Shown here one piece after another: positions 47,718 through 60,300 of a stretch of DNA of 64,000 bases (position 1 is the stretch's first letter; every line of letters begins with the position of its first letter). Source of the DNA: Neurospora intermedia. Taxonomy: Eukaryota; Ascomycota; Sordariomycetes; Sordariales; Sordariaceae. The stretch spans positions 1,265,001 to 1,329,000 of the forward strand of contig BTPP01000001.1 of assembly GCA_037102815.1 (NCBI GenBank). The letters run 5' to 3'. The notes below the pieces were generated by a model, which saw only the letters and a list, made by a program, of their open reading frames with translations, ran no database searches and had not been told where the DNA came from. The position numbers and the translations under genes are program-made.

Positions 47718-48155
47718 ATGTCGACTCTCCTTGTCAACAAGCCACTCCTTGGCCCCCTCGTCGGCCTCAATCTTTGGACTTTTGCTATGGAAGCTCTGCT
47801 ATACATACGCAGAACTCCAGCGCTGTCCAAGTATGGCGTCACGTCCGACCCAAATACTGTCAAAAAGCAAATAGCAGAGAAACTACCTCCTTTCGTACAG
47901 TGGCCGGCGGATAACTTCAACAATTTGCTGGAACAACCTACCCAATTCTACGCGGTGTTGCTTGCGTTAAGCTTGATGGATGTCAAGGACAAGACTACCG
48001 TACGCTTGGCGTGGGGTTACGTGGGCCTGCGAGTCCTTCACAGCCTGATACATGTTACGACCAACAATGTTCTTCTGCGCTTTCCGGTTTTTGCCACGAG
48101 TTCGGTTGTGCTTTTGGGGATGACAGCCAAGGCGGCTTGGGAGATTTTCTTTTAA
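47718..48155 (+). CDS. MAPEG-family membrane protein
   Basis: A single exon of 145 aa, the usual MAPEG size. There are four hydrophobic segments (near residues 8-28, 75-90, 95-112 and 120-140). The segment DNFNNLLEQPTQFYAVLLAL, followed by GYVGLRVLHSLIHVTTNN, matches the conserved NxxEQ..FY and RxxHxxxH-like region of the family. MAPEG proteins are ER or microsomal membrane proteins, many of which are glutathione-dependent transferases or peroxidases; this copy's activity is unproven. The ATG at 47718 has a good context (catcATGTC). No intron is needed. Confidence 0.9.
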   Translation: MSTLLVNKPLLGPLVGLNLWTFAMEALLYIRRTPALSKYGVTSDPNTVKKQIAEKLPPFVQWPADNFNNLLEQPTQFYAVLLALSLMDVKDKTTVRLAWGYVGLRVLHSLIHVTTNNVLLRFPVFATSSVVLLGMTAKAAWEIFF

Positions 48156-48353
48156 GCGTACCTAGAGGGGCTCTTTGGTTATATATGTAGGGTTAAAGTT
48201 ACGTCCCACTACAAAAGCATATCCTCTGCAGCCGTGGGCTTCTCTGTTGCGCGACCTCGCGCAAATCGAAACATTATACACCTGTCACCAGGTTGATCAC
48301 CCACCCATCACTCCCGTTATGGTTGGTTTAGCCTTCTTCTTGCGTTGCGTGCT

Positions 48354-48387
<34 letters not shown>

Positions 48388-48560
48388 CTCTTATTATTTG
48401 CCCGAAAGAACGATCGCCGACGAAGAGAAAACCGGTGGCGGGTTTCTGTCCTCCAGAGCTGCTGGAAGCATCGGAGTTCATTGTTATACTCAGCAGCCCT
48501 CAGTCTGTCTCCAAAAATTGGCCATTCCTGGAGAACGCCACTGAGTTTCGGTGCGCGCCT

Positions 48561-48692
48561 GTCGACGCAATCCAAGAGCCGGACATTCTTGTCCCATGAA
48601 GTCGACGCCAGCGTCTGACCGTCCGGCGAAAACGCCACTGTCCGGACCCAGCTGTTATGCCCCTCGACCGTCTGCCGGTGCGCGTCCGTCAT
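48561..48692 (-). pseudogene. Isolated WD40 repeat fragment
   Basis: About 44 codons read DAHRQTVEGHNSWVRTVAFS and continue with the PDGQTLAS and SWDKNVRLLD parts of one complete WD40 repeat. It then runs into low-complexity sequence. Near-identical repeats like this are known from HET-E/NWD-type fungal NLR proteins. No ATP-binding or effector domain lies nearby, so this is a stray fragment rather than a gene. Confidence 0.75.
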
Positions 48693-51600
48693 CGCACCCT
48701 AGTAGGCGCATGTAGGAAGTGTATTATCTACTCAAGGTCGTCTGGGCCTCGAGTGATATAATTGAGTAGCGAGCGGGCTGGGAACGGTTTTTGTGCCTTG
48801 GTTACCACTTGACCGAGGGCTGACCGGCGGAAGAGTAACGAGTTGTCTCCCACTTGGCGGCCCTCACTACCATCTATATTGCCAACCTATTATTCCATCA
48901 AATCAATTCCCTTGAACTAGGACATACTCCCTGCAACCGCGGAGAAGAAGCTGTGCGAAGGGTAGAGTTTGGGTCACTTGACGTACCACTCTTTAGGGAA
49001 GTTCAATGGCGTTTCTAGTGGCTTGGAAAGGACCGCCCGGATCGAGCAGCTGCTTTGCATATGGGAGACCTCCGATAGTTGTCTGTCACTGTGCAAGGAA
49101 ATGTGACCAAAGATATCGTAGTCTTTCCTAACCAATACAAAAATACTCAGACGATAGAGAAGCGTCTACACACTGCGAGACACGCCCATCGTCATTTGCC
49201 TACCTTTCGGACACAAGTTTCAGGCATTTGTATAAGACCGAAAAGACACGTGGATAAGATAAGCAAACTGAAACACCAAAAAAAAGGATCATAAGAACAT
49301 ACAACACCTGGGATTCGCTTGTCGTCACCGACCCAACTACTAGTCAGGCGATTGGTAGCTTATCTATGGGAGAGCGGACGGGATCCCGAGTTTTCTACCA
49401 TCTGTGGTCGTATGTGATTGAAGCAGTTAGTTCATTTGACTATATCTTTGTGCACAGAAGGAGATATGATCATGGTGGTGGTGGTCATGTCGGTCTTATC
49501 GGCCTGCTACAGACCTTCGAAGATTGTGGATGTGTATGTAACTAGATATGTGAGGTGTGAACCAAAAGTTCAGACACCTTGTTTGTTTGCGTGCATAAGG
49601 TATCTTGAGTCGTGGTGTTTCGGTTTGTCGTTGATGGAATCGTATGCATCTGCGATCCTAAAGTTGCAAAAGGTAATTATCGAATATAGAGATACCAACT
49701 ATGTTTTAATGAAACGTGACTCTAACATTGCCGCTAATGTTCCTCCCCCTTGTTCCATCTCGAAGTTCTTCATCCCATTATCTCCCACCGAAGCTGCACG
49801 CCCAGTCTGAGCCCTTATCTGCCTAACGTTCAACCTCCTTCGGTTGGTCCATTGATGTAGGGACCTTCTCCAAAACTTTCAAGCGCAGAGCGAGGCTTTG
49901 GATTACCAAATCCCGGAAACCTTTCATCTCGAGTCCATGTAGCTGACCACAAATCACGCTCGCGTAGCACGTTGTTACGAATTGTAGAGTTATACCGGCT
50001 TGGAAAGACCGCACTCTTGATCCTCGGATACACCCCTTATCGAATTATTGATTTTTTTTCCAGTATAAACGAGGGACACTGGAAAGTTGATAACAGTGAT
50101 TATAGTTGATACACTCAGGAACTGCACTGTTTCTTTTTGGTCTGCTGTCACTCTTCCACTACCAGCCATTTAGCAGGCGACGCAGTCGTGAGAGAACCAT
50201 GCCCGCCTGATCCAGGTGATTGGGATAACTTCTTGGTAGATGTAAGAAGGATTCCATACGACGGTCATGTCCACGTCCAGACCCTATGTCAAATAGTCAT
50301 CCATATCCGTATTGGGAAGGAAGGCTATCGCTCACGGTTTTTAATCCGGACATAGAGGGCGTACGGGCTCTGACAAGGCTCTGAGGTGCTGTAACAAATG
50401 TTGCACACAGCCAAAGAATCAAATATCGTGGAAGTGCATTTGCTTGAATCACCGTTGTGCAATAAAGTCGGAGTGGATGCGTTTTCATAAACCTGGTGAT
50501 GCCCCCATACCTTCATAAACCACTCTGCTCAATCTTTCCGGCAGCGCCAAGCTTTGCAAGACGCTGAATTCAAAGTCATCATGCTCGGCAGACCCATTAG
50601 CAGGTGTAAGGATAACTTGTAGAGGTCCCTCGGAAACCAGCATATAACACAACCGCAGATTCCGTTTCCTTGCACAGAGCAACATCTCGTCTTGACCTAG
50701 GGCATATGGTCGTTCATCGTCTAGACTCCCAGGCGAGGCATACGCTATTCGCATAGATAGCCTGTTAAGCATATGGCTGTGCTTTGACTTGCAATATACC
50801 TCTACCGGGGAAAATGGAAAACAAGATCTCTGAGTTTTAGAGGTAGTCCATGCTTTTGGGGGGCTCCTAGAGGACGCCTTTCAAAGAGCTTGTCACTGTT
50901 GGCGTCATCCAAGCGACTACGTTTAGGCTTCGCCAGCTTGATAAGTGAGTGTCAACGGATTTTCTCGGTGTCGCCCTGGCAGCTGAGGAATAGAATACAG
51001 GAAACGCAGTAATCTGTATCACCAATATAACCACCAGACATATCGACGACAGTATCAGACTATCTGTTAACCATTCACCATTACGTCAAGCGTATGGGAT
51101 GAGTGCTATCTGCAATTATGGTGTATCATGCCTGTTTGACCAACCTTAGCGGTTTGTATCATCATGGGACTGGCATTGGAGCGTCCTGTAACAACCGTGC
51201 AAGTGGTTGGTAGGTTCCTGGTTTCGAGATGCTAATCGCAAACGGACAGAAGCCTAATAACACCCATGTAGTGAACTCTAAGAAATGAGGAATTCTCCTG
51301 GACGCCGCTCTTGGCTGAGTTCCTGCTGTTCACTGTTGACAAAAAGCTGCAGCTGGCTGTCGTGCGTGTATCTGATACCTCATCCCATAATCATCACCCT
51401 ACAGCCATATGCGATGCAAGCTGGAACAAGACAAGGAAGTGGTTGGCGCAATGAGACACTTCCAGTTCCTGTAATGAGCTGATATGGTACTTGAAAATTC
51501 TTGTCTCACACGGGACCGCCATTGCATGCAAGAGCTCATCGTTTGTAGGATGGGTGGAAATTATGCGAGGAAGCCAATAGCAACATGATGGATACTAGTT

Positions 51601-53294
51601 CGCCCGTGGAGGGGTCATATATAGAAAAAAAAAAGAGATTCGAACCTTGTGATTCATGGTTATAGGCTTGCCCAACTTGGCTTGACCTGAAGTATAAACT
51701 TGACTTGTTTGGTAACCAAGGCCTTGGAGGGAATGTGTGACGAGATAGGCTGTCATCCTCAGTTCGGTGTGTGCTGAGTTCGCAAGTTCTCCTGTAATGC
51801 AATATCGAAAGTGTTGAGGACTTCTTAGCGTTAACGGGGAGCGAGGTAGATAGGCCCTTGTACAGCATATCTGTAGAAGGTACTCTTAACTCCGTAGACA
51901 TCGCCAGTGGATGTTATCCAAGATCTGTCTCCATATCACCATCTCCCTAGTGGTAACCGAGAGATAGCCGCCATCTAGCAGCCCATCCTTACCCAGTCAT
52001 GGTCGCTCAACGATAAAGACGTAATTGTAGGAACAACGGACATGACTGTCCAATTTGGAATAAGCAGAGTAAATCAAGAGAAAAAGTGAGGCGCGCGGAA
52101 TCATTGGCCTACAGGGATCAAGTTTGTAAGATCAGAGGTAAGCAAGTCGCTGAGCTGAGAGTGTTCCGTGCCCCGTGTTTCGGTCGCTGTACTTACATTG
52201 TCCTTATGGGGCTGAAAAAGAAAAGAGAGAAAAAGATCCGGAGCGCAGATCTTTATCCCGTGAAAGAAGAACGGGGTTGAGAGGGCGGGACCCAACAGGG
52301 GCAATCTTGCTGTGCTCTTTCGCCTGAGTTGGCTTCAAAATTGGTGGGAATTTGTCGGTCTTTCGTTCCTTATCCCCGTGCCCCTGTTTCCCGCTCTCTG
52401 CCATGGCTACTACTATGTAGACGAACTCGACGGAGTAGCGTGCTGTCGCTCCCTGGTGAGACGAGACGGTGGCCCCTGGAATTCAGAGTTGAGACTAGGC
52501 AATGTTTACACCGAAACGTTGCCAGATTCGGCGCTTCTCGCAGATAAATGAACGACGGTGTAAGTACTAAAGGTAAGTTACGGCTGTGGAGACCAAGTGC
52601 TGTTCCTCAACTTCAATGAACGCTCTTCTGCAATTTAGCCCGCCAAGCCTTTCCATCTTGCGTCTGACGCGCACCCGGATGACAGGCCTATGCATCCGCG
52701 GCTCCTCTGAACCAGACTGTCGGTGCCAGCCATATTCCCCAGTCTTGCGGCCACTGACCGTATCAGTAAACAAGGGTCGGATCACGGGCAGAAGACTGAT
52801 TGGGGAACAGATAGTAAGAGGGGCCGAAGGACATCTTGTAAAGGAAAAGAAATGATAGCCAACAGCTAGACCAAGCCATACCACTTCAGCGAGGTGCGGT
52901 GTGAAGAGCACGCTACGCTAGAAGATTGGATGTTTGAAAGTGAGATCTGGCATCTGAGAAAGGAGGAGGGGGAAGTGAAGGGGGATTTGCATTCTACAAT
53001 CCCTGCTTTCGTCTATACGTTTCGTCAATTGAAGAGGGCAGAATGACATGAGTGGACATTGATTGTATAGAGTCAAAACCATCAAGGTGCTTTTACCTGA
53101 GCACCATCTGCCGGGCTTGGTTTCTCGCATGTCACTAAAGGGGGATTAGTGAAAGGCCTAGTCAGGGACAGGCAAAGGACGTAAAAGGAGGATTGTGGAT
53201 TTCGATGACAAAAAGCTGACAACGAACAGGCAGAATTATGATTCATCCTCATGCGCGCAACAAATCGCAGGAAAGGCAAAAGAAAAAGAAGATC
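48693..53294. other. 4.6-kb gene-poor stretch
   Basis: All open frames are short (at most 130 codons), overlap on both strands and show no domain. Base composition is normal, not RIPed. Minus-strand frames around 50485-50772 and 51536-51901 are the most protein-like but cannot be assigned. Confidence 0.5.
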
Positions 53295-53365
53295 GATCCA
53301 CCCAGGGGTCGAACCTGGAACCTCCTGATTCGTAGTCAGACGCTCTGCCATTGAGCCAGCGGACC
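53295..53365 (-). tRNA. tRNA-Arg(ACG): tRNA-Arg (anticodon ACG)
   Basis: A 71-nt cloverleaf on the minus strand: acceptor GGTCCGC pairs with GTGGATC (two wobble pairs), D arm GCTC..GAGC, anticodon stem TCTGA/TCAGG with loop CTACGAA, and T arm CCAGG-TTCGACC-CCTGG. The A box TGGCTCAATGG and B box GGTTCGACCCC are present. There is no intron, and CCA is not encoded, as usual in eukaryotes. Confidence 0.95.
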
Positions 53366-54229
53366 TTGTGTTGTTGGAAAGCGGCTTTGTATGAAGTTTT
53401 TTTCAATGTTGTGGGAAGCCCATAGTCTCGAAGTGGGGACACAATATTTTTTGTGGGCACAGCGGTCCGTCAAAAGCCAAAAACCCCACACTGCAAGACC
53501 CTGGATCCGCTCCGCTGCCCGAACCACCGAAGATGCCGGGTCCCCGGGAGTTGGCCAGGTCAGAGAGAGATGCTCGGCATGATCCAGCAACCGATAGCGA
53601 CCCGACATTGCCTTCCTCGTATTCTTAATACCTAGTTCACCGGAATATACGCATGTGTTTTCCCAAGCGAGTAAGGCGGATGAGGTTCAACATTGACCGG
53701 CGCGTTGACGTGCTTCGCATGACCAGCAAGCGTTGTCGCCAATGCATGGAATGGCGACAAATGGGCCAACAAGACCGAGGAAGTCCGAGACATGTCTTAT
53801 TTCCCCACGGATAGACGACGGGCTGCTCCACCATGACCGGGGTATGATTGCGTGTTTCCGGTCAATGACCGATCACGGTTAATGGTATATCTCTTATAGA
53901 ATGGCCGTTCCACTCATATAAGCACTCGCTTTTCAGGAAGGTGTGTCTGTCAAGAGCAATGCTGTTCGCGACAAAACCAACAGTGACTTGAAAAGCCATA
54001 ACGAAAATCTGATCTGCATGATCACGAGTTTCATGGTGTACTTCCCGAGACGCGGAAGTCGGCGACCATAATCGCCTGTCTTTGCTGATTTTAGGTTCGC
54101 TAGGTTCATGTTTGTGAAAACGGGAGCGTCGAGTAACTCCATCCCCCATCATAAGGCGCGCGAGGACAAGTGTAGAGAGTTGTGTCCCCGGAGGAGACTA
54201 GACAACGCTTCAGGAGAACGAGATCTGCC
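53366..54229. other. Spacer between the tRNA and the ERCC8-like relic
   Basis: No gene is recognised; short frames only. Confidence 0.5.
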
Positions 54230-55560
54230 TACCCATCAAGGTTCGAAAGACATCATCCAGCACTTTGCGCTTCTTCACTCGAGCTCCAGTGGCCTCTTCG
54301 ATACTGGTGCTTTCATCTTCCTTGCCAAGGGCCTCTAGCTGGGGTGTCCAGGTACGGATATGCCCGTCGAGATGTCCACTGTAGATGCCATCAGCGACGC
54401 TGGCTCAGTTCCTCTCCAAACGAATATTACCAACATTAGCATATACCAAGCGAAAGGGGCACTGGTTACTTGGTACGTACTGCTGGAGAGAAAGTTTCTG
54501 GTCGTTCGTTCTCCCCTCTGTGCACGGATACTCGTCGAGCCACTAGTCAGACTGTTGATTCTGTAGACCTGACGAGTAGCTGCCACAGCAGGACCCATGC
54601 CGCGTAGCCTGATAATAAGGGTGCCCTCTTGTAGGCCCTTAACCCGCATCCTATTCTTATTCGTATATAACAATAACTCCTTCTTTTGTGGAGTAAGTCG
54701 TATAGGCGAGACAAACATTGTCAAGTGTCCATTGTAATCATTTCGGAAGGTTGTGGGCAAAGCTCGCCAAAGTGTTCGCCCGTGTAGCGGTATCCCAAAC
54801 ACAACATTGGCGATTGTGACCTGCAGACACAATGTACGCACCGTTATCCGTCCAGGCCAAACCGTTTACTGGCCCGTTGTGCGCCTTCGCTAAGGCACAG
54901 ATACCCAAATCTCAAGAATCCTGAAATAAGGCGCGCTGAACATGGCCTGAAGTGTCCATTCTGCTAGGGTATATAACTCCTAGGCGGTCCTCTTGGTCCA
55001 AAAAGCTAATGAGCGCACTGTGCCGTCTGATATTACAGAGACGCACGGCACCATCGGCTGATCCGCTGGCCAAAATATGGTCATGAACAGGTGGCCAGGT
55101 CACAGCCAGGTTGGCACCAGCAGAGCCACCGATCTGGCCATGAGAGACAAGAGACTGGACGGCAACCGAAGAACGCAGGTCGACGAGCCGGGCGCCCAAA
55201 CGCTGTGTTCCGCAAGCAACAAGCAGATGAAAGGCGATGGCTGAGGTGGCGTGTGAAGAAACCTTTGTACCCAGCTCAAACGTGCCAACCAAGCGTGCCG
55301 TATCTGCAGACCAGTCTGCTCAGAGGTGATTAGCAAGGAGCCAGGAGTAGACGAACAAATGCCTAAGAGGTACCTACATTTTTCCTTCACGCCCTTTGAG
55401 AACCAAAGCACTTACGTTGTCCGGCTTGATGAGCCCAGAGGAACGCCGGTTGATTAGTGGATTCCGGGTTGGCGACCCGCCCGAGCCCGCCGACCCGTAC
55501 CCCAGCCAGCAAGCGAGGTTGCCGTCCGCTCTCCGCCATCAAAGCGGAACAGTAGAGCAG
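54230..55560 (-). pseudogene. Decayed ERCC8/CSA-like WD40 gene
   Basis: Blocks in the order expected for the fungal homologue of ERCC8 (CSA), the WD40 subunit of transcription-coupled repair ubiquitin ligases, appear along the minus strand in different frames: RFDGGER near 55540, WAHQAG then VSALVLKGREGK (about 55430-55385), WSADTARLVGTFELGTKVSS then LVDLRSS and HILASGSADGAVRL (about 55315-55020), NGPVNGLAWTDNGAYIVSAG (about 54885-54825), NDYNGHLTMFVSP then LRGMGPAVAATR (about 54750-54575), and GIYSGHLDG then a WTPQLEALGKE tail (about 54390-54320). At least three frame changes and the loss of the segment after the first WAHQAG block separate them. Neighbouring genes are intact, so poor base calling is an unlikely explanation. 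It is presumably a duplicate whose working copy lies elsewhere. Confidence 0.75.
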
Positions 55561-56567
55561 AGCGGAACGAATGTGGTAAGTTGATGATCGGCCTTCATGT
55601 TGATGGTGACAGCCAAGACGCTGTGTCAGGACGGATCGGGTTTGAATCGCGTGAACCGTGACGTGCAAGGGTAGTCTATGCAGGATAGAGGTCTCATGGC
55701 GGGCTTGGGCTGATGAACCAGAGACCGGATGGAGGGCCGTACCCAGACTGTCGGATGCCTTGGCTTTCGTCGGATTGCAACCCATTTTGCTGCATTACAG
55801 ACGGGGGAGCATTATCACCTCGAGTGGCAGAGGGAGGGCGAAAATAAGCGATTCCATTAGGCGGGCCGAAAATATCGATAATATTATTGATGCTGCTTGG
55901 ATGGACGCTGCATTGAGTGAGGATGAATGAGGAAATATTGAGTGAACCACCAAGCCGACGTTGTTGCTTTTCCGTGATGCGACGTTGTTTCCAGTCCCTT
56001 GAGGTTCATCTCACCGCTGGAATGCCGCTGCACAGAACGGGTAGCTTGCACCTGCAGTGACGGCAGTGAGCGGGGCCACCACGGTTGACCTAACTTACGC
56101 GGGGTACTTTGGCGTGTTGGATGCAAAAACACGGGCCACCCAGGGGCAGGGGCAGTAGGGACAATTCCAACCGAATTCCCCGCCCAATGCCTGCCGGGCA
56201 GTCCCGTCTCGAACCTTTTTGTCGTCGGTAGAGGTGTAGGACCATCGTCTTTCTCTAGCCACGAAGGAGGAAACGGACTGGATTTTTGGAAATGCTCCAT
56301 TATCTCCTTCATTAACTCAAGTTACGAAATCACCGATATTCTCACTTCTCCAGCGCGGGACCGGCAGAGAAATCCGTGTAGCTCCTTCCTCTGATTGAAA
56401 TGGGGAGCAGTGATTCGGGCAGAACACAAAACTTTCCTGTTACGCGCCGTCGTCCCGCTGGCTGAAGGGAACGAAAGTTTCGAAATACTCTTCCACTTTC
56501 CTCAGTTGCCAATCTCACAGCGGAAAATCATATCAATATTACCCTATATTCATCATTCCTTTCCAAC
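55561..56567. other. 1-kb spacer upstream of the Rrn10-like gene
   Basis: Short frames only. The last 50 bp before the ATG are A/T- and C-rich leader (ATATCAATATTACCC). Confidence 0.5.
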
Positions 56568-57353
56568 ATGACCTCGTCACCAGCCCCCAGTGACTATTCG
56601 GACGAGGAACTACGCCCATCGAGAAAAGAGAGTCGAGGACGTGAACTGAACGTCTACGATGCCGTTGCCGGTATGTTCGTCGCCTTGTCTTTTTGATGTC
56701 GCCTTTGCCCGAAATCTGTGTGAACTTTGTCACCTAACGCCGTTCCAGGTAATGTGACCTTGAACGACCGATCTCAATCAAGTGCTTCACGCCGAAACGA
56801 CTCCTCAGGTAAACGACCAAATCGGTCCTCTGGGCTGCACTCTTCCCGCGACCCCAGGTACGCGCCTGAGGAAGTCCTCTTCCGCCGTAAGGGTGCACCT
56901 GTTCGCTATGAAGAGAATGACATCTACTGGGCCAGCGAGCATCTGCCCGATGGCGGACGTCATCTTCTCCCTGACAGCGACCTCTTAAAGTCCATCCATG
57001 GGTACACCAGCAACTTCTACGACGCAATGGCCCTTCGCCTCGGTCCGCGTTGTGTCATTGGCTCCCGCACCATTGACGAGAGGAGTATGGATGAAACTGC
57101 TTTACTTGCCTTTGGCATCCTACTTGAAGAAGCAAGTCGCGAGGCTATGGGAAAGAGAGGGGACCTCGTTCTGACTGAGCCATTCACGGATTCCAAGTTG
57201 CCACTTGCTGATGAACGGGCTCTCGAAACCCCTGCTGTTGTCGATCAACAACCAGTTGCGGATGGTGACCAAGGAGCGACTCCGGAAAAAAAGCGGCGAA
57301 AGAAGAAAAGGAAGATCCGACGTGACGACGATGTTACAGCAGCCGAAACATGA
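56568..57353 (+). CDS. Small basic-tailed protein resembling UAF subunit Rrn10
   Basis: Two exons, 56568-56670 and 56749-57353, across a 78-bp intron (GTATGT..CTAAC..CAG), give 235 aa in frame. The N-terminus is acidic and polar (SDYSDEEL, residues 8-15). The middle (about 75-165) holds the conserved-looking ENDIYWASEHLPDG, LPDSDLLKSIHGYTSNFYD and SMDETALLAFGILLEEASRE. This pattern resembles Rrn10, a small subunit of the RNA polymerase I upstream activating factor, from memory of the family rather than a search. The C-terminus carries a KKRRKKKRKIRR stretch fitting a nucleolar or nuclear signal. The ATG was chosen because it opens the exon that splices in frame; the downstream frame alone lacks an upstream start. 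Confidence 0.75.
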
Positions 57354-60300
57354 CCCGGCTATCCCTCGTACCCGAGACAAAATGTTCCTCGGTATACACA
57401 TCCCACGAGCCTCAGCGCCAGCCTGGCAACAATGGGGTGCCAGTTCCCGACTTCGGACTTTATCACACACAACGTTGCTGCCTTCATCACATCTGGGCAA
57501 TCGTTAGTTGACGAGTAAGGTTGCCTCAACGTGTGCGATTGTCAATAGCCGGCCCCTATCCACAAGCTTGAGGCCTTGCTATAACGTGGTTGTTTACCAT
57601 GTGGTCGTGATTCTCGCTTCTGTCCCCGAATCAACTCGAGGTCATGTTTCAAGACCCTGCCATCCCCAGACGAGGGCCCCGCAAAATACTATTCATCGGA
57701 ATAAAGGTCTTTGGGCGATCTTGGTTAGGATGCGTGTTCGAGCGCTACCACCACGCCTCTGTTATGATTCGAAAAGGGCGAAGGCTTTGGAACAACTGTA
57801 ACGCAGAGCTGGCTGAAAAAAAAACAAAAAAAGAAAATTCTCTAGGATCATGGGGCCGCCCTCGCTCAACAAGCACTGTATATACTGACATGCATAACCC
57901 CGATATAAATAATCCCGCCTTTCCAGTGATTATGACTTCTCCATGGATAATATACGTACCTGGCGCACTATACATCACACAGGGAGCAGCTCTTCTCCAG
58001 TTCTGTGAGATAATTGGTTCATGGTCATAGAAAGTAGGTCACCAGAAGCAACGTCTGGACAAAAATGGTAACAGAACGACACATATTACAATTGCAACAT
58101 AAGAAGCTACTCGTTTTCAACTCTTATGTCATCCACAATCCCGTCACGAACAATCCAACAAGGAATCAAGTGTTATGCTGTGTGTGACCCAGGTTATCTC
58201 TCACTCACAGACGAACAGACGTCAGCGCTCGGTGGATTTCACGGGAGATCGCAACATACCCGCTAGGCTAGTAAGTGCCGAATGGAACACAAATTGCAGT
58301 GAATTTATGATATGCCCTGCAAGCTCACGTATCTTTCGATAATCACACTGTCATTCTTTTGGCGATCATATGTTTCTCAGGTATTCCTCGAGGATGTACA
58401 CCATGTCAATTCTCGTTGCTTGACTCCCAAATCTTCCGCCGCTAGGGCCGACAGACGCCCGACTCTCTAGTGCCCCTGGAGTTCACCACCCGCCTAACAA
58501 TGGAATTTTACGTTACGTTTACCGTCTTTAAACCTACCTATACTTAGTTACATACCTGAAGAGGGCATCCATTTCTATCACCCAACAACCGAGATGGTTG
58601 AGACATTACCCCACAATAGGCCAGCGGTAGGCGTTCTTGGAGCTGAACTGAGATGCCCGTGTCCCGGGTCGTTTACAAGGAAGCCACGAGAGCCACGAAA
58701 GTTGACAAGGGGAATTATTATAGTTTGGGATGTCGATCACGATCCGGACCCCTCTCCATTGGTCCTACACGTAAGGTAAGTGGTCAGCAACACTGGCACG
58801 CTGGGCTTACAAGGCTCATCTGGGAAAAAAATGATAGGTTCAAACTAGTGTACCAAACTAAGTCTCCTTCTTTCTCCTTCCTTCTCCTTCCTGCCTACCA
58901 AGACTCTGATATGGCGCATATAGCGCATTAATAGGTATGGGAGCATTGGGGAAAGGGAAGAGAGGGGAGGAAGCTGTGAGGAAACGCCTCTGCTCCACAC
59001 CTCTGCATGGATTTAGAAGGGTAGCGCGCAGGCGCGGTATAACCTCAACTTGACTTCAGGACACAGGGAGCAGTCACACGGCAAACTAGTTGTTTCTTGT
59101 GACAGAATCAAGGTTTTTTGCGACTCGTGAAGACCGCGCTACGCGTTTGTATCCGTCTACAGGTAAACACAGCTCTGCATTATTTTACTCGAGCCGGATA
59201 AATCGACTGTAAGAGTTCATACAAGCTTCCAAGCTCAAGCCAAAACCCCAGGCTTGGCATCAACTTAGTGCGCTAGTAACCAAATTCTTACCAAATGTTA
59301 TGGTTTCACATCATCATCACGTTGAAAATTTAGAATAACCTGTTTTCGATAAGTTCAACCTGTTACATAACTTTCACACGCTTTAGCATGAATTAGGATA
59401 TTTCTGTAATTGCATTACCTTGGCGGCTTACTGCAACGAGAGCGCCTAGCGCAAACTGCAACCAACTACTTCCTACCTCGCACACTGTGCTTACTATTTC
59501 GCCTCTTTATTTCCTCTTACTCCTTTATATCACTACTACGGTTATCCTTTTTCTTAGATACATCGTATGTAAGCAGAACCACAACGAACGTTGGTAGTTG
59601 CGCCGTCAGGGTATCTCTAAGTAGTAAGGGCACACTCATTGGTCAGACGGGCCCCACACCGCCGGTTCATCATAGCACACGGTAGTCGACGTTGCTGGCT
59701 CGATTCAACATATTGCCTGGCGTCAACGACATGGAAGTACTGAATACTGCAAATCTCACTCAAGTCGAATTTATCCCCACGCTTCTTCATGGTCAATCAG
59801 ACTCCAGGAAGGACCTACACTACAGGCCGGCACTCAACGTACCTCTACACTAGCATGTAGATGGGCAGCGAACGATGTGATTGGCTTGTAAATCGCGGGG
59901 ATGAGCCCGACATGAGGTGAGATTTAGCGGTACAGGGCAATATAGCAAGAAAAAAGAAAAACGAAAGAGGCCACGGCAGTTGTTATAGTCCGTTCCCAAA
60001 CTCCTTGGATAGACTTGGCTCGAGTCTAGAGGTAGCTGGGGGGGCAGAACGAAGTCTTACTTTGGTTTATAAGCACGGCAATAGACGATTTGATCGAGAT
60101 GGATGAATGCGGTTTAGCTTCCTTTCTACATGGTGTGTATCTAATATGTATACTAGTTGTGGAGGCTGGATGGGAGAAACGAAATCTGTGGCCAGCTTGA
60201 AGCTACTAATCTAGACGAACGAACATATAGAACGAAGCTGACATGAAACCATCCATGACTATGACTACCTCTATGGTTGTGGAGGGTTGCTTGCTGCTCA

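Noticed and set aside
48297-48560. Continuation of the WD40 fragment's frame into a Lys/Arg-rich tail
   Set aside because: The tail comes from a T-rich low-complexity run on the other strand and does not look like protein.
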